Of a stretch of 64,000 nucleotides of DNA, positions 34,801 to 42,479 are shown piece by piece. The notes under the pieces are model-generated. The model was not told where the DNA came from. It worked only from the letters and a program-made list of their open reading frames with translations, and made no database searches. Position numbers and translations under genes: made by a program. This DNA is from Raineya sp964654605. Its GTDB lineage: Bacteria > Bacteroidota > Bacteroidia > Cytophagales > Thermonemataceae. The DNA lies in assembly GCA_964654605.1 (NCBI GenBank), contig CAZZLW010000092.1, positions 6,884 to 70,883 of the forward strand, written 5' to 3'. The first letter of the stretch is position 1; each line of letters begins with the position of its first letter.

Positions 34801-36263
34801 TGCAGAAAAAGCCCCAAAAAACCACCAAAACCAAACCCGCACCAACAGGAAAAACCCAAAATCCACAGGTGAATCCTATACTGCGTAGCGTATTGCGTCT
34901 GCTGATGAGCGTAAGAGGTGGTACTTTCAATATTTCAAGAAACGAAGGAACTATTTTGCCCGGCGTGATTGGCAATCCTCGCTATTTAGGACTTACCGAT
35001 GGCTGGGGGGCACCGGGCTGGGACTTTGTAGCAGGTAGCCAAAACCCTAATCAGCGTTTTGATTTTGTAAATAATGGTTGGATGGTCATTCCACCCGATA
35101 CAAGCCTTATTCAAAACAACCCTTTTCAGCAAAATCGGACACAAAACATTAGCTTTACGCTCAATGTTGAGCCTTTCCCCGATTTTAGAATTACCCTTGA
35201 TGCCAAACAAGTTCGTACCGATAACTACCAAGAGCTATTCCGCTTTGATACCCTCAACAAAGTGTATGCCTCTTTCAGCCCTTACCGAAATGGTACTTTT
35301 CAAAGTACAATCATTTCTTGGGGTTCGGCTTTCGCCAAAGATAATGGTATAAATTCCGAAACTTTCAATCGCTTCGTAGCCAATTTGGATAAATATCAAC
35401 AACTTTTTTCTGCCCAAAACCCTAATGCCATTACAGATAGCTCCTATCGCAGACGCTCCCAAGATGTACTCATAGCGGCATTTATGGAAACTTATGCAGG
35501 GCAAAAAGCAGGCAGTTCGGCATTTCCTCGCTTTCCTTTGCCCAATTGGCAAATAGATTACAATGGTCTAAGCAAATTATCCGCTTTCAAAGATATTTTC
35601 ACAACCTTTACCATAAGCCACAAATATAGCTCCGAATATCGTATCGGCAACTATACATCGGCATTAGAGTACCAAAACACGGCACTTCTGCAACTCAATA
35701 ACAATTTTGGTAGCTATGTTCAGCCTTTTGTACTAAATGCTAATGGCGAGCTTGTGCCTATTTTGGTATTGGGGCAAGTACAAGTTTCGGAACGTTTTAG
35801 CCCTCTGATTGGCATCAATGCTCGTACCAAGAGCGGTGCAAATATTCGTTTGGATATTAACCGAACTCGTGAAATAGGCTTGAACTTGGCAAATGCTCAA
35901 ATTACCGAAGCCCGCAGTAACGATATTGTGATTGGTTTTGGTTTTGACAAGAAAAATGTACGTTTGCCTTTCCGAGATGCCGAAGGACAAAGGGTAATTC
36001 TCCGAAATACAATGAACTTCCGTGTAGATTTTACTATCCGAGATAGCAAAACCTTCCAAAGACGTATTGATGAAGAAACCGTTATCACTTCGGGTAATTA
36101 CAATTTCCAACTTCGCCCTAACATCACTTACAAAGTCAATAACAACCTGACTACTTCTTTCTACTTCGAAAGGCTTATCAACTCCCCTGCTACCACCCTT
36201 TCGTTCCCAAGAAAAAATACCAATGTAGGTTTTCAGTTGAGGTATAATCTGACAGGAATGTAG
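28851..36263 (+). CDS. sprA: Type IX secretion system translocon SprA (Sov)
   Basis: SprA is the giant outer membrane beta-barrel through which T9SS cargo leaves the cell in Bacteroidota, and it also supports gliding motility in some species. The 2470 residues agree with family length (about 2400). An N-terminal hydrophobic signal (about residues 5-22) is followed by family-typical blocks such as FNGFVNLDFGYKRQN, TSYDTKASFNFENTF, NVIANQRSTADEIRLQGGRQ, VSYIDDFEGSRTPFDLGN and PWDIPNFGYTWSYSD, and it ends RYNLTGM. Residues about 1932-2010 are an unusual Lys/Glu-rich insert. There is no in-frame ATG near the start: a stop lies 16 bp upstream of TTG 28851, which is therefore the proposed initiator. 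A perfect promoter upstream supports this. Expected partners PorV and PorK-N are not in the window, but a PorE-like gene is. Confidence 0.95.
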   Translation: MLRQGLHLWIVGSVLFSLCIWSGNRPALYDSNFDEWDFPSIPQDTPKYQKSRFSTYQFPDRRGDLFGSHRSKSLLDLKPSNLKTNFKVDLNDTARSYVVEEKIGEYDYRPPSRITRKDLDYFQDLEINKKFWKINGANTAEETATQNSRFNFKPRIPIGSKLFGKIFGGDAVDFKFNGFVNLDFGYKRQNVANPAIPADRQSNGVFDFDPHANFSVTGKIGDKLSLATSYDTKASFNFENTFRVQYKAYPEEALQDVKFGNVNFSPGVALIQGSQNLFGIRTDWQFGKLKMQNVIANQRSTADEIRLQGGRQVRRFEIRMTDYEENKHFFLSQFHRRRYEPALATMPIINSGVLITRVEVYVTNRTNNTQNLRNIIAFLDLGEAQSYRNALPFVGANANPNFPAGNQANNLFANINNNTSVRNPQTAADFLELQGLRRGTDFEVLRAARKLEPNEFTFHPQLGYISLNTPLRNDEILGISFEYTFNGQQYKVGELSEDYVNRPQEEAIFVKMLRPSTIRTDLPSWDLMMKNIYALGTAQIQQQGFQLRIIYRDDISGLDNPALQEGERTKDVQLIKIFGLDQLNPRGDRVIDPQGNAVKDRFGRAIGDGNFDFVEGITINTQKGLLIFPVLEPFGRTLRSEFNAATEANLIGKYVFQELYTGTRNDAQNNFATKNKFFIKGQYEGTATGNTVFLPGINIAQGSVIVKAGGVPLTEGTDYQVNYSTGQVTITNDAVLNSGKEITISFEKADLFNLQVRNFLGSRFEYEVDKDLKLGFTIANLRERPVLTRVAMGQEAINNTMIGFDVKLKRDSRFLTKLTDAFPLIQTKEKSTIQFDAEIAQIRPNAARLSGAVSYIDDFEGSRTPFDLGNTAHLRWKLGSTPRRILDQQGTLSSPLEYAYRRARMAWYNVDNSIFYNQSQRPSNISATDLENHYMRVVAPQEIFPNRQFENIAVNQNLFEIAYFPDERGSFNYNPNLTPDGKLPNPAQNFASITRAITQEVDFDNANIEYIEFWLLDPFIAGERGRVIVSGDQGANNTTGGELYINLGNISEDVMKDTRHFFENGLPETAESTAKDPTAWGFVPRNQFLNNAFSNSPGVRGLQDVGLDGLRNAEENDFFQNYLNSLPPAVRSQVEADVSADNFKFYLDGEYNARNAKIIERYKYYNNTEGNSPENTGGQFTQSATNFPDNEDLNTDNTISDLEEYYEYRISLRPSDLVVGQNYIVDKVEVKDPRITKNQDIVTWYQFRIPVREFTEKVGNINGFKSIRFMRLYMTGFQQPVVLRMAQFQMVANQWRRYLGDLRDKGLQLPPEPYNPSFVVSVVNVEENGTPATGVIPYVIPPGFVRDRDITTINNREFNEQSLQICVDGLQDRDARAAFKNVNLNMLYYKRLSMPIHAQSPDNNIQDGELSAIVRLGTDFNENYYEIEIPLSFTRISEVQAVPTLEALQRIIWKPENELDIALEDLVETKIQRNNTFGFRNNLFVPFTRQVGRYRVTVVGNPDLSAVLVLMLGIKNPNLPNDDRRPKSACVWFNELRAVGFDRTNGVAANARLMFNLADFAQIQASGAIRTAGFGQISQKVSERQLRNDWEFDTQGTFALDKFTPAKWGIRLPVFLSYQRRNSTPLFDPFDPDVRVKRSLEKFATDGEREFFKSLIEDRETRRSINFTNVRKMKTNKERKTMPWDIPNFGYTWSYSDIQRSSPYVASYLQQNWKQSLTYNYTREFNYIEPFKKSKAKWLQSPWLKFIKETNFNPLPNGFTARGDLDRTFIRTQLRSGDFRVENFEPFFEKFYNFNRDYSLQWNLTRNLTFSGNAQAQAIIDEPFGELNAPGSRQAVQENLLKLGRMKDYSQRFNASYKLPLDKFPITDWVTANYTYNANYRWTAASLGLEKILGNNIQNNREQSLRTTADFTKLYNKVKLLKAVNDYKPASKPNQPKLSKAERKKQKEAERKKRLEEKRQKELEKKKAKEAKKQSKDSLQKDSLQKKPQKTTKTKPAPTGKTQNPQVNPILRSVLRLLMSVRGGTFNISRNEGTILPGVIGNPRYLGLTDGWGAPGWDFVAGSQNPNQRFDFVNNGWMVIPPDTSLIQNNPFQQNRTQNISFTLNVEPFPDFRITLDAKQVRTDNYQELFRFDTLNKVYASFSPYRNGTFQSTIISWGSAFAKDNGINSETFNRFVANLDKYQQLFSAQNPNAITDSSYRRRSQDVLIAAFMETYAGQKAGSSAFPRFPLPNWQIDYNGLSKLSAFKDIFTTFTISHKYSSEYRIGNYTSALEYQNTALLQLNNNFGSYVQPFVLNANGELVPILVLGQVQVSERFSPLIGINARTKSGANIRLDINRTREIGLNLANAQITEARSNDIVIGFGFDKKNVRLPFRDAEGQRVILRNTMNFRVDFTIRDSKTFQRRIDEETVITSGNYNFQLRPNITYKVNNNLTTSFYFERLINSPATTLSFPRKNTNVGFQLRYNLTGM
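34644..34880 (+). other. Lys/Glu-rich low-complexity insert inside sprA
   Basis: Codons about 1932-2010 encode runs such as KAERKKQKEAERKKRLEEKRQ followed by a Lys/Thr/Pro/Gln linker. The segment is highly charged, likely helical or disordered, and unlike the beta-strand sequence on both sides, so it is probably a loop outside the barrel. Confidence 0.7.
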
Positions 36264-36280
36264 AATTCACGTTCAAAATT

Positions 36281-36400
36281 TCATTGTTTGAGGTTCAAAC
36301 CATTAAGTGCCTTATCTTTCATTTTTTCTGTCCGACATCTATTTTTTTACAATCCTATTTCCTGTATCTTGCTTCCTGTTTCCTATTTCCTTTCTACAAA
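36281..36400 (+). repeat. Dispersed intergenic repeat, copy C
   Basis: GTTTGA-GGT-TCAAAC (36286-36300) is followed by ATTAAGTGCCTTATCTTTC, GACATCTATTTTT and AATCCTATTTCCTG, in the same order as the copies at 249-337 and 1898-1980. It sits directly after sprA on the same strand. Confidence 0.6.
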
Positions 36401-36486
36401 CCATATTTGAGCAATTACAAATTTTGTAAAACTGAATGGAAGAAAAACAAACAGCAAAATATTTTTTCAAATTTTAGGATTTTTTC

Positions 36487-36517
36487 TTGCTTTTTCGGAA
36501 AATAGTTTATATTTTTG
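36487..36517 (+). promoter_or_regulatory. Promoter of the coiled-coil/zapA/rny group
   Basis: TTG (36487-36489) and TATTTTTG (36510-36517) are spaced by 20 bp. The ATG at 36545 follows after 27 bp. Confidence 0.65.
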
Positions 36518-36544
36518 CTAATTAACACATTTTGCGTGTTTTTT

Positions 36545-36838
36545 ATGAATGAAGCACTATTAGCAAGGCTAAATCTCTTGGAAAATAAAGTTCGTGAATT
36601 GGTTGAAAAATACAGACTCATTCGCCAAGAATGTGCATATCTTTCAGAAGAGAATATGACTTTGAAAGAAACGATAAAAAAGCAAAGCTTACAACTAAAT
36701 AATCTTGAAAACCAGTATAAAATCAGTAAACTTGTAGCCTCTATTGCCCCAGATGCCGAAAGTGCCGCAGAGTTGAGGGAAAAAATAGATGCCTACATCA
36801 CCGATATAGACCGATGCATTGATTTTTTGAGCAAATAA
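36545..36838 (+). CDS. Small coiled-coil protein upstream of zapA (ZapB-like)
   Basis: The 97-residue protein is mostly a single coiled coil: residues about 5-60 show a heptad pattern (LLENKVRELVEKYRLIRQE, ENMTLKETIKKQSLQLNNLE). The C-terminal 30 residues (AAELREKIDAYITDIDRCIDFL) form another amphipathic helix. It has no signal peptide. Its stop is 3 bp before zapA, so the two are translated together. A small coiled coil beside ZapA recalls ZapB, which bridges ZapA to the division site, but sequence identity was not established and the role is inferred. The ATG at 36545 lies just after a strong promoter and is preferred over a TTG overlapping the -7 box. Confidence 0.7.
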   Translation: MNEALLARLNLLENKVRELVEKYRLIRQECAYLSEENMTLKETIKKQSLQLNNLENQYKISKLVASIAPDAESAAELREKIDAYITDIDRCIDFLSK

Positions 36839-36841
36839 ATT

Positions 36842-37129
36842 ATGGACTATAAACTTCCTATTCGCCTCAAAATAGCTGACAGAGAGTACCCTATGCAAGT
36901 AGATGCCGCCGAAGAGGCTATGCTACGCAGCGTAGGAAGGGAAATCAATACGGCTCTCAAATACTATCGTGAAGAATTTGAGGTGGATAACTATCAGGAT
37001 ATGCTCGCTATGTTTGCCGTAGATTGTATGATGGGCAAAAAAAATATAGAACTTTCCAAAACAGAGCTGGAAAATATTGTCCTGCAAAAAATCAATTCTA
37101 TTGAAGAAATGCTCAATTCGGTGTTGTAG
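36842..37129 (+). CDS. zapA: Cell division protein ZapA
   Basis: The 95-residue protein resembles ZapA, which bundles FtsZ filaments. The globular head shows LPIRLKIADREYPMQVDAAEEAMLRSVGREINT, and the C-terminal half is a helix ending KINSIEEMLNSVL. It lies 3 bp after the small coiled-coil gene and 64 bp before rny, an order I recall as recurrent in Bacteroidota. Confidence 0.85.
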   Translation: MDYKLPIRLKIADREYPMQVDAAEEAMLRSVGREINTALKYYREEFEVDNYQDMLAMFAVDCMMGKKNIELSKTELENIVLQKINSIEEMLNSVL

Positions 37130-37193
37130 CTCTCTCTTTGCTTGCTTTTCGTGCTTTTGGGTAATTAGGCTTTTCACCTAAATACCTTAATTT

Positions 37194-38756
37194 ATGGAAG
37201 TTATCTATATCGTTATTACCGCTGTGGTATCGCTGGTAGCAGGGATTGCTATTGGTAGATACATCTTACTGAAAATTTTTGGCAGAAGAGAAGAGGAAAT
37301 GAAGCAAAAAGCCGCTATGATTATTCAAGAGGCTGAAACCAAAGCCGAAGCCATACGCAAAGAAAAAGAACTTGCCGCCAAAGAAAAGTATCTGGAACTG
37401 AAGAATGAGTTTGAGCAAGATTTGAACAAGAAAAAAACACTCCTGCAAACCAATGAAAACAAACTCAAACAAAAAGAAACTGAACTCAAAAAACTTGCCG
37501 AGCAAATCAAAAAACGTGAAACAGAACTGGAAGCCTTAGAAAAGCAACTCCAAGAACAAAACGAAATTGCTCATAAAAAACGTGAGGAAGCCGAAAAATT
37601 ACGCCTTTCGCAAGTAAAGCAATTGGAAAAAATTGCCGAAATGACCGCCGAAGAGGCAAAAGCCCAACTCATAGAATCGCTCAAAGCCGAAGCCCAAACA
37701 CAGGCTTCCAGCTACATCAAAGAAATCGTAGAAGAAGCCAAAGCTACTGCCGCCAAAAAAGCCAAAAAATTAGTGATTGAGGCTATCCAACGCAACGGCA
37801 CTGAATATACCATTGAAAACTGCGTTTCGGTGTTTCATATTGAATCTGACGAGGTAAAAGGTAAAATCATTGGTAGAGAAGGGCGTAACATTCGGGCTTT
37901 GGAAGCCGCTACGGGTGTGGAAATTATTGTTGATGATACGCCCGAAGCTATTATTATTTCAGGCTTTGACCCTGTACGCCGTGAAATTGCTCGTTTGGCT
38001 CTTCACAAACTCGTTGCCGATGGCAGAATACACCCTGCTCGTATAGAAGAAATTGTAGCCAAAGTACAAAAGCAAATTGAGGAGGAAATTGTAGAAATCG
38101 GTGAGCGTACCGTCATTGATTTGGGCATACACGGAATGCACCCCGAACTGGTGAAACTGGTAGGTAGAATGCGTTTCCGCTCTTCTTATGGACAAAATCT
38201 GCTGCAGCACTCCAAAGAAGTTGCCAACTTGTGTGCTATTCTGGCTTCTGAGCTTGGGCTAAACGTAAAACTTGCCAAAAGAGCAGGACTCCTGCACGAC
38301 ATTGGAAAGGTAGTACCCGATGAAAAAGAACTCCCCCACGCTATTTTGGGAATGGAAATTGCCAAAAAATACAAAGAACACCCCGAAGTCTGCAACGCTA
38401 TTGGGGCTCACCACGACGAAATTGAAATGACAACGCTCATCGCTCCTATTGTACAAGCTTGCGATGCCATTTCAGGCTCACGTCCGGGTGCGAGAAGGGA
38501 AATGATGGAAGCCTACATCAAACGTTTGAAAGAACTGGAAACACTTGCTCTTTCCTTTGAAGGAGTGCAGAAATGCTATGCCATTCAGGCGGGTAGAGAA
38601 CTCCGTGTAATTGTAGATGCCGAAAATGTAACTGACGATAAAGCCAGTATGCTTTCTTTTGAAATAGCTCAAAAAATTGAAAAAGAAATGCAATATCCTG
38701 GGCAAATCAAAGTAACAGTAATCAGAGAAATGAGGGCTGTGAATTTTGCCAAGTAG
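37194..38756 (+). CDS. rny: Ribonuclease Y
   Basis: RNase Y is a membrane-tied endonuclease that starts mRNA decay. The 520 residues have the full layout. One N-terminal membrane helix (VIYIVITAVVSLVAGIAIG) comes first, then a long Lys/Glu coiled coil to about residue 200. The KH domain (about 205-275) contains KGKIIGREGRNIRALEAATGV. The HD domain (about 335-430) carries LLQHSKEVANLCAILASE and LLHDIGK as metal ligands, followed by GAHHDEIEM. A strong terminator follows. Confidence 0.96.
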   Translation: MEVIYIVITAVVSLVAGIAIGRYILLKIFGRREEEMKQKAAMIIQEAETKAEAIRKEKELAAKEKYLELKNEFEQDLNKKKTLLQTNENKLKQKETELKKLAEQIKKRETELEALEKQLQEQNEIAHKKREEAEKLRLSQVKQLEKIAEMTAEEAKAQLIESLKAEAQTQASSYIKEIVEEAKATAAKKAKKLVIEAIQRNGTEYTIENCVSVFHIESDEVKGKIIGREGRNIRALEAATGVEIIVDDTPEAIIISGFDPVRREIARLALHKLVADGRIHPARIEEIVAKVQKQIEEEIVEIGERTVIDLGIHGMHPELVKLVGRMRFRSSYGQNLLQHSKEVANLCAILASELGLNVKLAKRAGLLHDIGKVVPDEKELPHAILGMEIAKKYKEHPEVCNAIGAHHDEIEMTTLIAPIVQACDAISGSRPGARREMMEAYIKRLKELETLALSFEGVQKCYAIQAGRELRVIVDAENVTDDKASMLSFEIAQKIEKEMQYPGQIKVTVIREMRAVNFAK

Positions 38757-38762
38757 TCAAAG

Positions 38763-38798
38763 AAAAAGCGAGGGGTACGTTCAAACCCTCGCTTTTTT
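38763..38798. terminator. Bidirectional terminator between rny and the DUF4836-like gene
   Basis: AAAAAGCGAGGG (38763-38774) pairs perfectly with CCCTCGCTTTTT (38786-38797) over an 11-nt loop, giving A- and T-runs on either side. It lies between two convergent genes, 6 bp after the rny stop. Confidence 0.85.
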
Positions 38799-38812
38799 GA
38801 TATTTGCTTACG

Positions 38813-40477
38813 TTATTTATCCTCTAAAACCTTCTCTACTTCGTCCATTTTAGGCATTTCACCGCTTTCAGGGAAACCTTCTTTCATCTCAAATTGCTTT
38901 TCCCAACGCTCCATTTCTTTTTTACGAATCTCCTCCGATTTTTTAGCCATATCTATCAGCACCATCAAAGCGTTTCGGTTCTTATCGCTCATATTGATAG
39001 TGATAAGCGTTTGGTTTTTCTTATTTTTTACTTTATCAGAAGTGAAAGTTACACTTTCAAAAGGGAAATTAGCACCATATACTTCCCCAAAAGCCGATTC
39101 CTTGTATTTTTTGGAATTGACAAGAGCATTGAAAAAGGGCTTACCAATATAAATGGCAGAAGCAAAAGAAGTTGCTTTTTCTACAAGCTCACCTTTCAAT
39201 TTACTTTCACCTTTATTGATACCCTCAAAGAAAGATTGTTTTACCGTAATGTAGGCAACATTTTTCTTTACTGCAATACCTCCAAAACCTTGTAGCTCAT
39301 AATTATCACCATTTTTACGAATAGCTCCTTGTGCTTGCTTGCTCAAAATACTCATTAGTTCCTCAAAAGCGGCTTTATCTTTGATACCCAAAGAAATTAC
39401 GAAATCAACGGGGATTTCTTGTGCAAGAATATTGGCATCAAAATTCACTTTTTCGCTTACACCAAAAATCTCACCTGTGAGAGCTTTTGCAAGCAATTCA
39501 CCTTTCAGACCCGCCTCTTTGAGGCTGTTATCTACTTCGGCGGCTACACCTTTTTCTTGCAAAAGTTTCCAAATTCCTTCTAAATTCAAGGCTATGCTAA
39601 AACCTGTGCTGGCTTCTGCAAAAGGGATATTTTTAGTCAAGTCATCAGAAATGCTTTTACGAGCAATTTGGTCATTCATTTTTTGCATATAATCATTACC
39701 CGAATAGTCTATAGCAGTTGTGATTTTACCTTTTTCAAAATTGAAACCCAAAACCATATAACTATCTTTGGTATCGGCTGCCATACTCAAAGCCAAAGCC
39801 GCTTGCATATTGCCTTGTGTGCCTGCTTTGGCAGTTTTATCGGCATCTATCCACATCAAAATATCGTAATTTTTCCCGAGAGCTTCTTTGAAAGAGGCGT
39901 TGCTAAGAAGGCTCTCACTCTCACTCATTGAAAAATACTTCTTCATGTCTTCATCAGAAGGCTTTTCTGAACGCAAAAGAGCGATTTTACCTTGCCAAGC
40001 AATTTTATTTCCATTGCTGAAAGTAGCGATTTTGATTTTGTCTTTGTCGTTAATTTCAGGCTTTTTTTCACCTGTTTCTTGCCAAAAGGCATCATCTTTC
40101 AAGAATTTCAAGAACTTTTCTTCATTATCCAAAGCGAAGGCAAGTCCGCCAATGGGTTCTTCTTTTTCTACATCAATGAGAAAAATATAGGCACTATTGA
40201 GTAAATCAATACCTGAATCCAAGAATTTTTTAGCAGTTTTTGAGTTTTTCTTGGCTTCTTCGCTACCTTGTCCCATATTTTTCAAGTTTTCTTCACTTAC
40301 AAGCTCTTGCAAAGAAATAGTTTTGCTTGTAAGGCTTTTCATATCCACTTTGAACACAATACCTGCATTTTTAGGAATGAGTTTGCTATGCTCAGGAGCA
40401 GATGATTTTTTACAAGAAGCTATCAGAGCTACTGCCAAAAGCAGTAAGGTTGTACGAAAGAGATTTCGTTGTATCAT
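38813..40477 (-). CDS. DUF4836-like lipoprotein
   Basis: A 554-residue exported lipoprotein: the signal LLLLAVALIASC ends in a lipobox with Cys22. The mature start HSKLIPKNAGIVFKVDMKSL resembles the DUF4836 family, whose members in Bacteroidota begin with a similar 'IP-x-x-A' strand. The rest is a repeated alpha/beta fold with phrases such as ENLKNMGQGSEEAKKN and INMSDKNRNALMVLI; the last 50 residues are Glu/Met/Lys-rich. No catalytic motif was recognised and function is unknown. It stands alone between two terminator-like or gene boundaries, so it is probably a single-gene unit. Confidence 0.65.
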   Translation of the reverse strand: MIQRNLFRTTLLLLAVALIASCKKSSAPEHSKLIPKNAGIVFKVDMKSLTSKTISLQELVSEENLKNMGQGSEEAKKNSKTAKKFLDSGIDLLNSAYIFLIDVEKEEPIGGLAFALDNEEKFLKFLKDDAFWQETGEKKPEINDKDKIKIATFSNGNKIAWQGKIALLRSEKPSDEDMKKYFSMSESESLLSNASFKEALGKNYDILMWIDADKTAKAGTQGNMQAALALSMAADTKDSYMVLGFNFEKGKITTAIDYSGNDYMQKMNDQIARKSISDDLTKNIPFAEASTGFSIALNLEGIWKLLQEKGVAAEVDNSLKEAGLKGELLAKALTGEIFGVSEKVNFDANILAQEIPVDFVISLGIKDKAAFEELMSILSKQAQGAIRKNGDNYELQGFGGIAVKKNVAYITVKQSFFEGINKGESKLKGELVEKATSFASAIYIGKPFFNALVNSKKYKESAFGEVYGANFPFESVTFTSDKVKNKKNQTLITINMSDKNRNALMVLIDMAKKSEEIRKKEMERWEKQFEMKEGFPESGEMPKMDEVEKVLEDK

Positions 40478-40546
40478 AATTTTCTATTTTTGAGGTTGAT
40501 TTTTGTGGTAAAAGTCTTAATATTTTGGCTAAAATCCAAGAAAAAC

Positions 40547-42334
40547 TTACATTCTTTCAGGCACTTCTATACCCAACAGATACATTCCTTGCTTAATGGT
40601 TTCGGCTGTCAGTTTGCACAAAAGCAAACGGAATTGCATTGCTTCTGCATTTTCGGCTTTCAGAATAGAACATTCGGCATAGAAAGTGCTGAAAATTTTA
40701 CAAAGTTCATAAACATATTGAGCCAAAATATAAGGGGCATATTTTTCAACAGCACTTTGTAAAGCATTAGCGTATTCAGAAAGTTGATACACCAAACTTA
40801 TTTCCAAAGGGTGCAAATCTGTATAAGTTTCCCAAGAAGCGTTATTCGTGTTGCTTTCTTGTGCCTTACGCAATACTGAGCAAATACGTGCGTGTGTGTA
40901 TTGGATAAATGGGGCGGCATCACCTTCAAAACTCACCGATTCTTCGGGGTTGTAAAGCATTTTCTTATGAGGGTCTATTTTGAGCAAAAAGTATTTCAAA
41001 GCCCCCAAGCCAATCATTTCAAAGAGTTTTTCTTTTTCTGCCTCCAAAAATGAGCCTTCTGTACCCGCCGATTGCATTTTTTCTAATGTTTTGGCTTTGG
41101 CTAAGCCTATTACTTCTTCTATCAGGTCATCGGCATCTACTACGGTTCCCTCACGAGATTTCATTTTGCCTGTGGGCAATTCTACCATTCCATAACTCAA
41201 ATGATACAAGCCCTCGGCATAGCTTCTGCCCAATTTTTTGAGAATAAGAAACAGCACCTTGAAATGATAATCCTGCTCATTGCCCACTACGTAAATCATT
41301 TTATCCATTTGTTGGTGCTTGTAGCGTAAATCGGCAGTGCCCAAATCTTGCGTAATATACACCGAAGTTCCATCGGCACGCAAAACGAGCTTATGGTCTA
41401 AACCTTCGGCAGTGAGATCAATCCATACCGAACCATCTTCCTTTTTGTAGAAAATTCCTTTTTCTAATCCTTCCTGAATAATATCTTTGCCGAGCAAATA
41501 CGTATCCGATTCGTAATAAACGCTATCAAAATCCACGCCTAATTTGGCATAAGTAGCATTAAAACCCTCATACACCCAGCCATTGAGTTTTTTCCACAAT
41601 TCAACTACTTGGCTATCCCCTTTTTCCCATTTTACAAGCATTTCTTGGGCTTTTTGGATAGCTTCTGCCCTTTTTTCTGCCTCTTCTTCTTTAAGTCCTT
41701 CGGCTATGAGTTTTTGCATTTGCTCTTTGTAGAGCTTATCAAACATTACATAATACTTACCTATGAGGTGGTCGCCTTTCAAACCACTGCTATCAGGGGT
41801 TTCGCCTTTGCCAAAAAGCTCATAAGCAAGCATAGATTTGCAAATGTGTATCCCCCTGTCGTTGATGATTTGCGTTTTATGTACCTTATAGCCAAATGCC
41901 GAAAATATCCGAGAAATTGAAAAACCCAAGAAAATATTACGCAAATGCCCTAAATGCAAAGGTTTGTTGGTATTAGGTGAGGAGTATTCTACAACGACTT
42001 TTAAGTTTTTAGCAGGTAAAGAGAAATGTTTTTTTTCTGAAAGTTGTTTAGCTAATGAAAGCCAAGCCGTTTTTTTGAGAGAGATATTCAAAAATCCTTG
42101 TACAACATTGAATTTTTCCACGATAGGGCATTTTTCTACTAAAAAATTTCCAATTTTTTGGGCTATATCAGCGGGCTTTTCGCCAAGCTCTTTGGTAAAA
42201 GGAAACACCACCAGGGTATGCGTACCTTCAAACTCTTTTTTAGTGGCTTGCAGAGCGATATTTTCAACTTTTTTTCCAAAAATCTCTTGAAAGGCTTGTT
42301 GTATGGAAGCAGTTAGAATTTCATTGATATTCAT
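40547..42334 (-). CDS. argS: Arginyl-tRNA synthetase
   Basis: This class I synthetase charges tRNA-Arg. The 595 residues have the N-terminal Add-1 domain, the HIGH-like HLGHLRN (about 127-133, after EYSSPNTNKPL), and the catalytic fold with NDRGIHICKSM. The KMSKS-like GKMKSREGT lies at about 388-396, followed by the DALR anticodon-binding domain, which ends in GIEVPERM. A TACCTTTG box (42359-42352) lies just upstream. The divergent clpX gene shares the upstream region. Confidence 0.97.
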   Translation of the reverse strand: MNINEILTASIQQAFQEIFGKKVENIALQATKKEFEGTHTLVVFPFTKELGEKPADIAQKIGNFLVEKCPIVEKFNVVQGFLNISLKKTAWLSLAKQLSEKKHFSLPAKNLKVVVEYSSPNTNKPLHLGHLRNIFLGFSISRIFSAFGYKVHKTQIINDRGIHICKSMLAYELFGKGETPDSSGLKGDHLIGKYYVMFDKLYKEQMQKLIAEGLKEEEAEKRAEAIQKAQEMLVKWEKGDSQVVELWKKLNGWVYEGFNATYAKLGVDFDSVYYESDTYLLGKDIIQEGLEKGIFYKKEDGSVWIDLTAEGLDHKLVLRADGTSVYITQDLGTADLRYKHQQMDKMIYVVGNEQDYHFKVLFLILKKLGRSYAEGLYHLSYGMVELPTGKMKSREGTVVDADDLIEEVIGLAKAKTLEKMQSAGTEGSFLEAEKEKLFEMIGLGALKYFLLKIDPHKKMLYNPEESVSFEGDAAPFIQYTHARICSVLRKAQESNTNNASWETYTDLHPLEISLVYQLSEYANALQSAVEKYAPYILAQYVYELCKIFSTFYAECSILKAENAEAMQFRLLLCKLTAETIKQGMYLLGIEVPERM

Positions 42335-42351
42335 AGCAATTTTTTTGCCTG

Positions 42352-42377
42352 CAAAGGTAAGAAAAAATTTAGCCCAA
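42352..42377 (-). promoter_or_regulatory. Possible promoter of argS
   Basis: Minus-strand TTG (42377-42375) and TACCTTTG (42359-42352) are spaced by only 15 bp. The -7 box is a full match to TAnnTTTG; the leader would be about 10 nt. Confidence 0.35.
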
Positions 42378-42455
42378 TCGGGAAATTTTTAGACTTCCTT
42401 ACATACAGCAAAAATTTTTGGTAACAATTTTTTAGCATTTGCCAAACAGAAATTG

Positions 42456-42463
42456 TATTTTTG
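42456..42463 (+). promoter_or_regulatory. Probable -7 box of clpX
   Basis: TATTTTTG matches TAnnTTTG and lies 16 bp before the clpX ATG. The nearest TTG upstream (42439-42441) is only 14 bp away, so the -33 element is uncertain. Confidence 0.4.
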
Positions 42464-42479
42464 CAAAAAAGGCTTAACT

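Noticed and set aside
36515..36544. TTG start ahead of the small coiled-coil gene
   Set aside because: It overlaps the -7 promoter box, so it cannot be in the mRNA; ATG 36545 is used.
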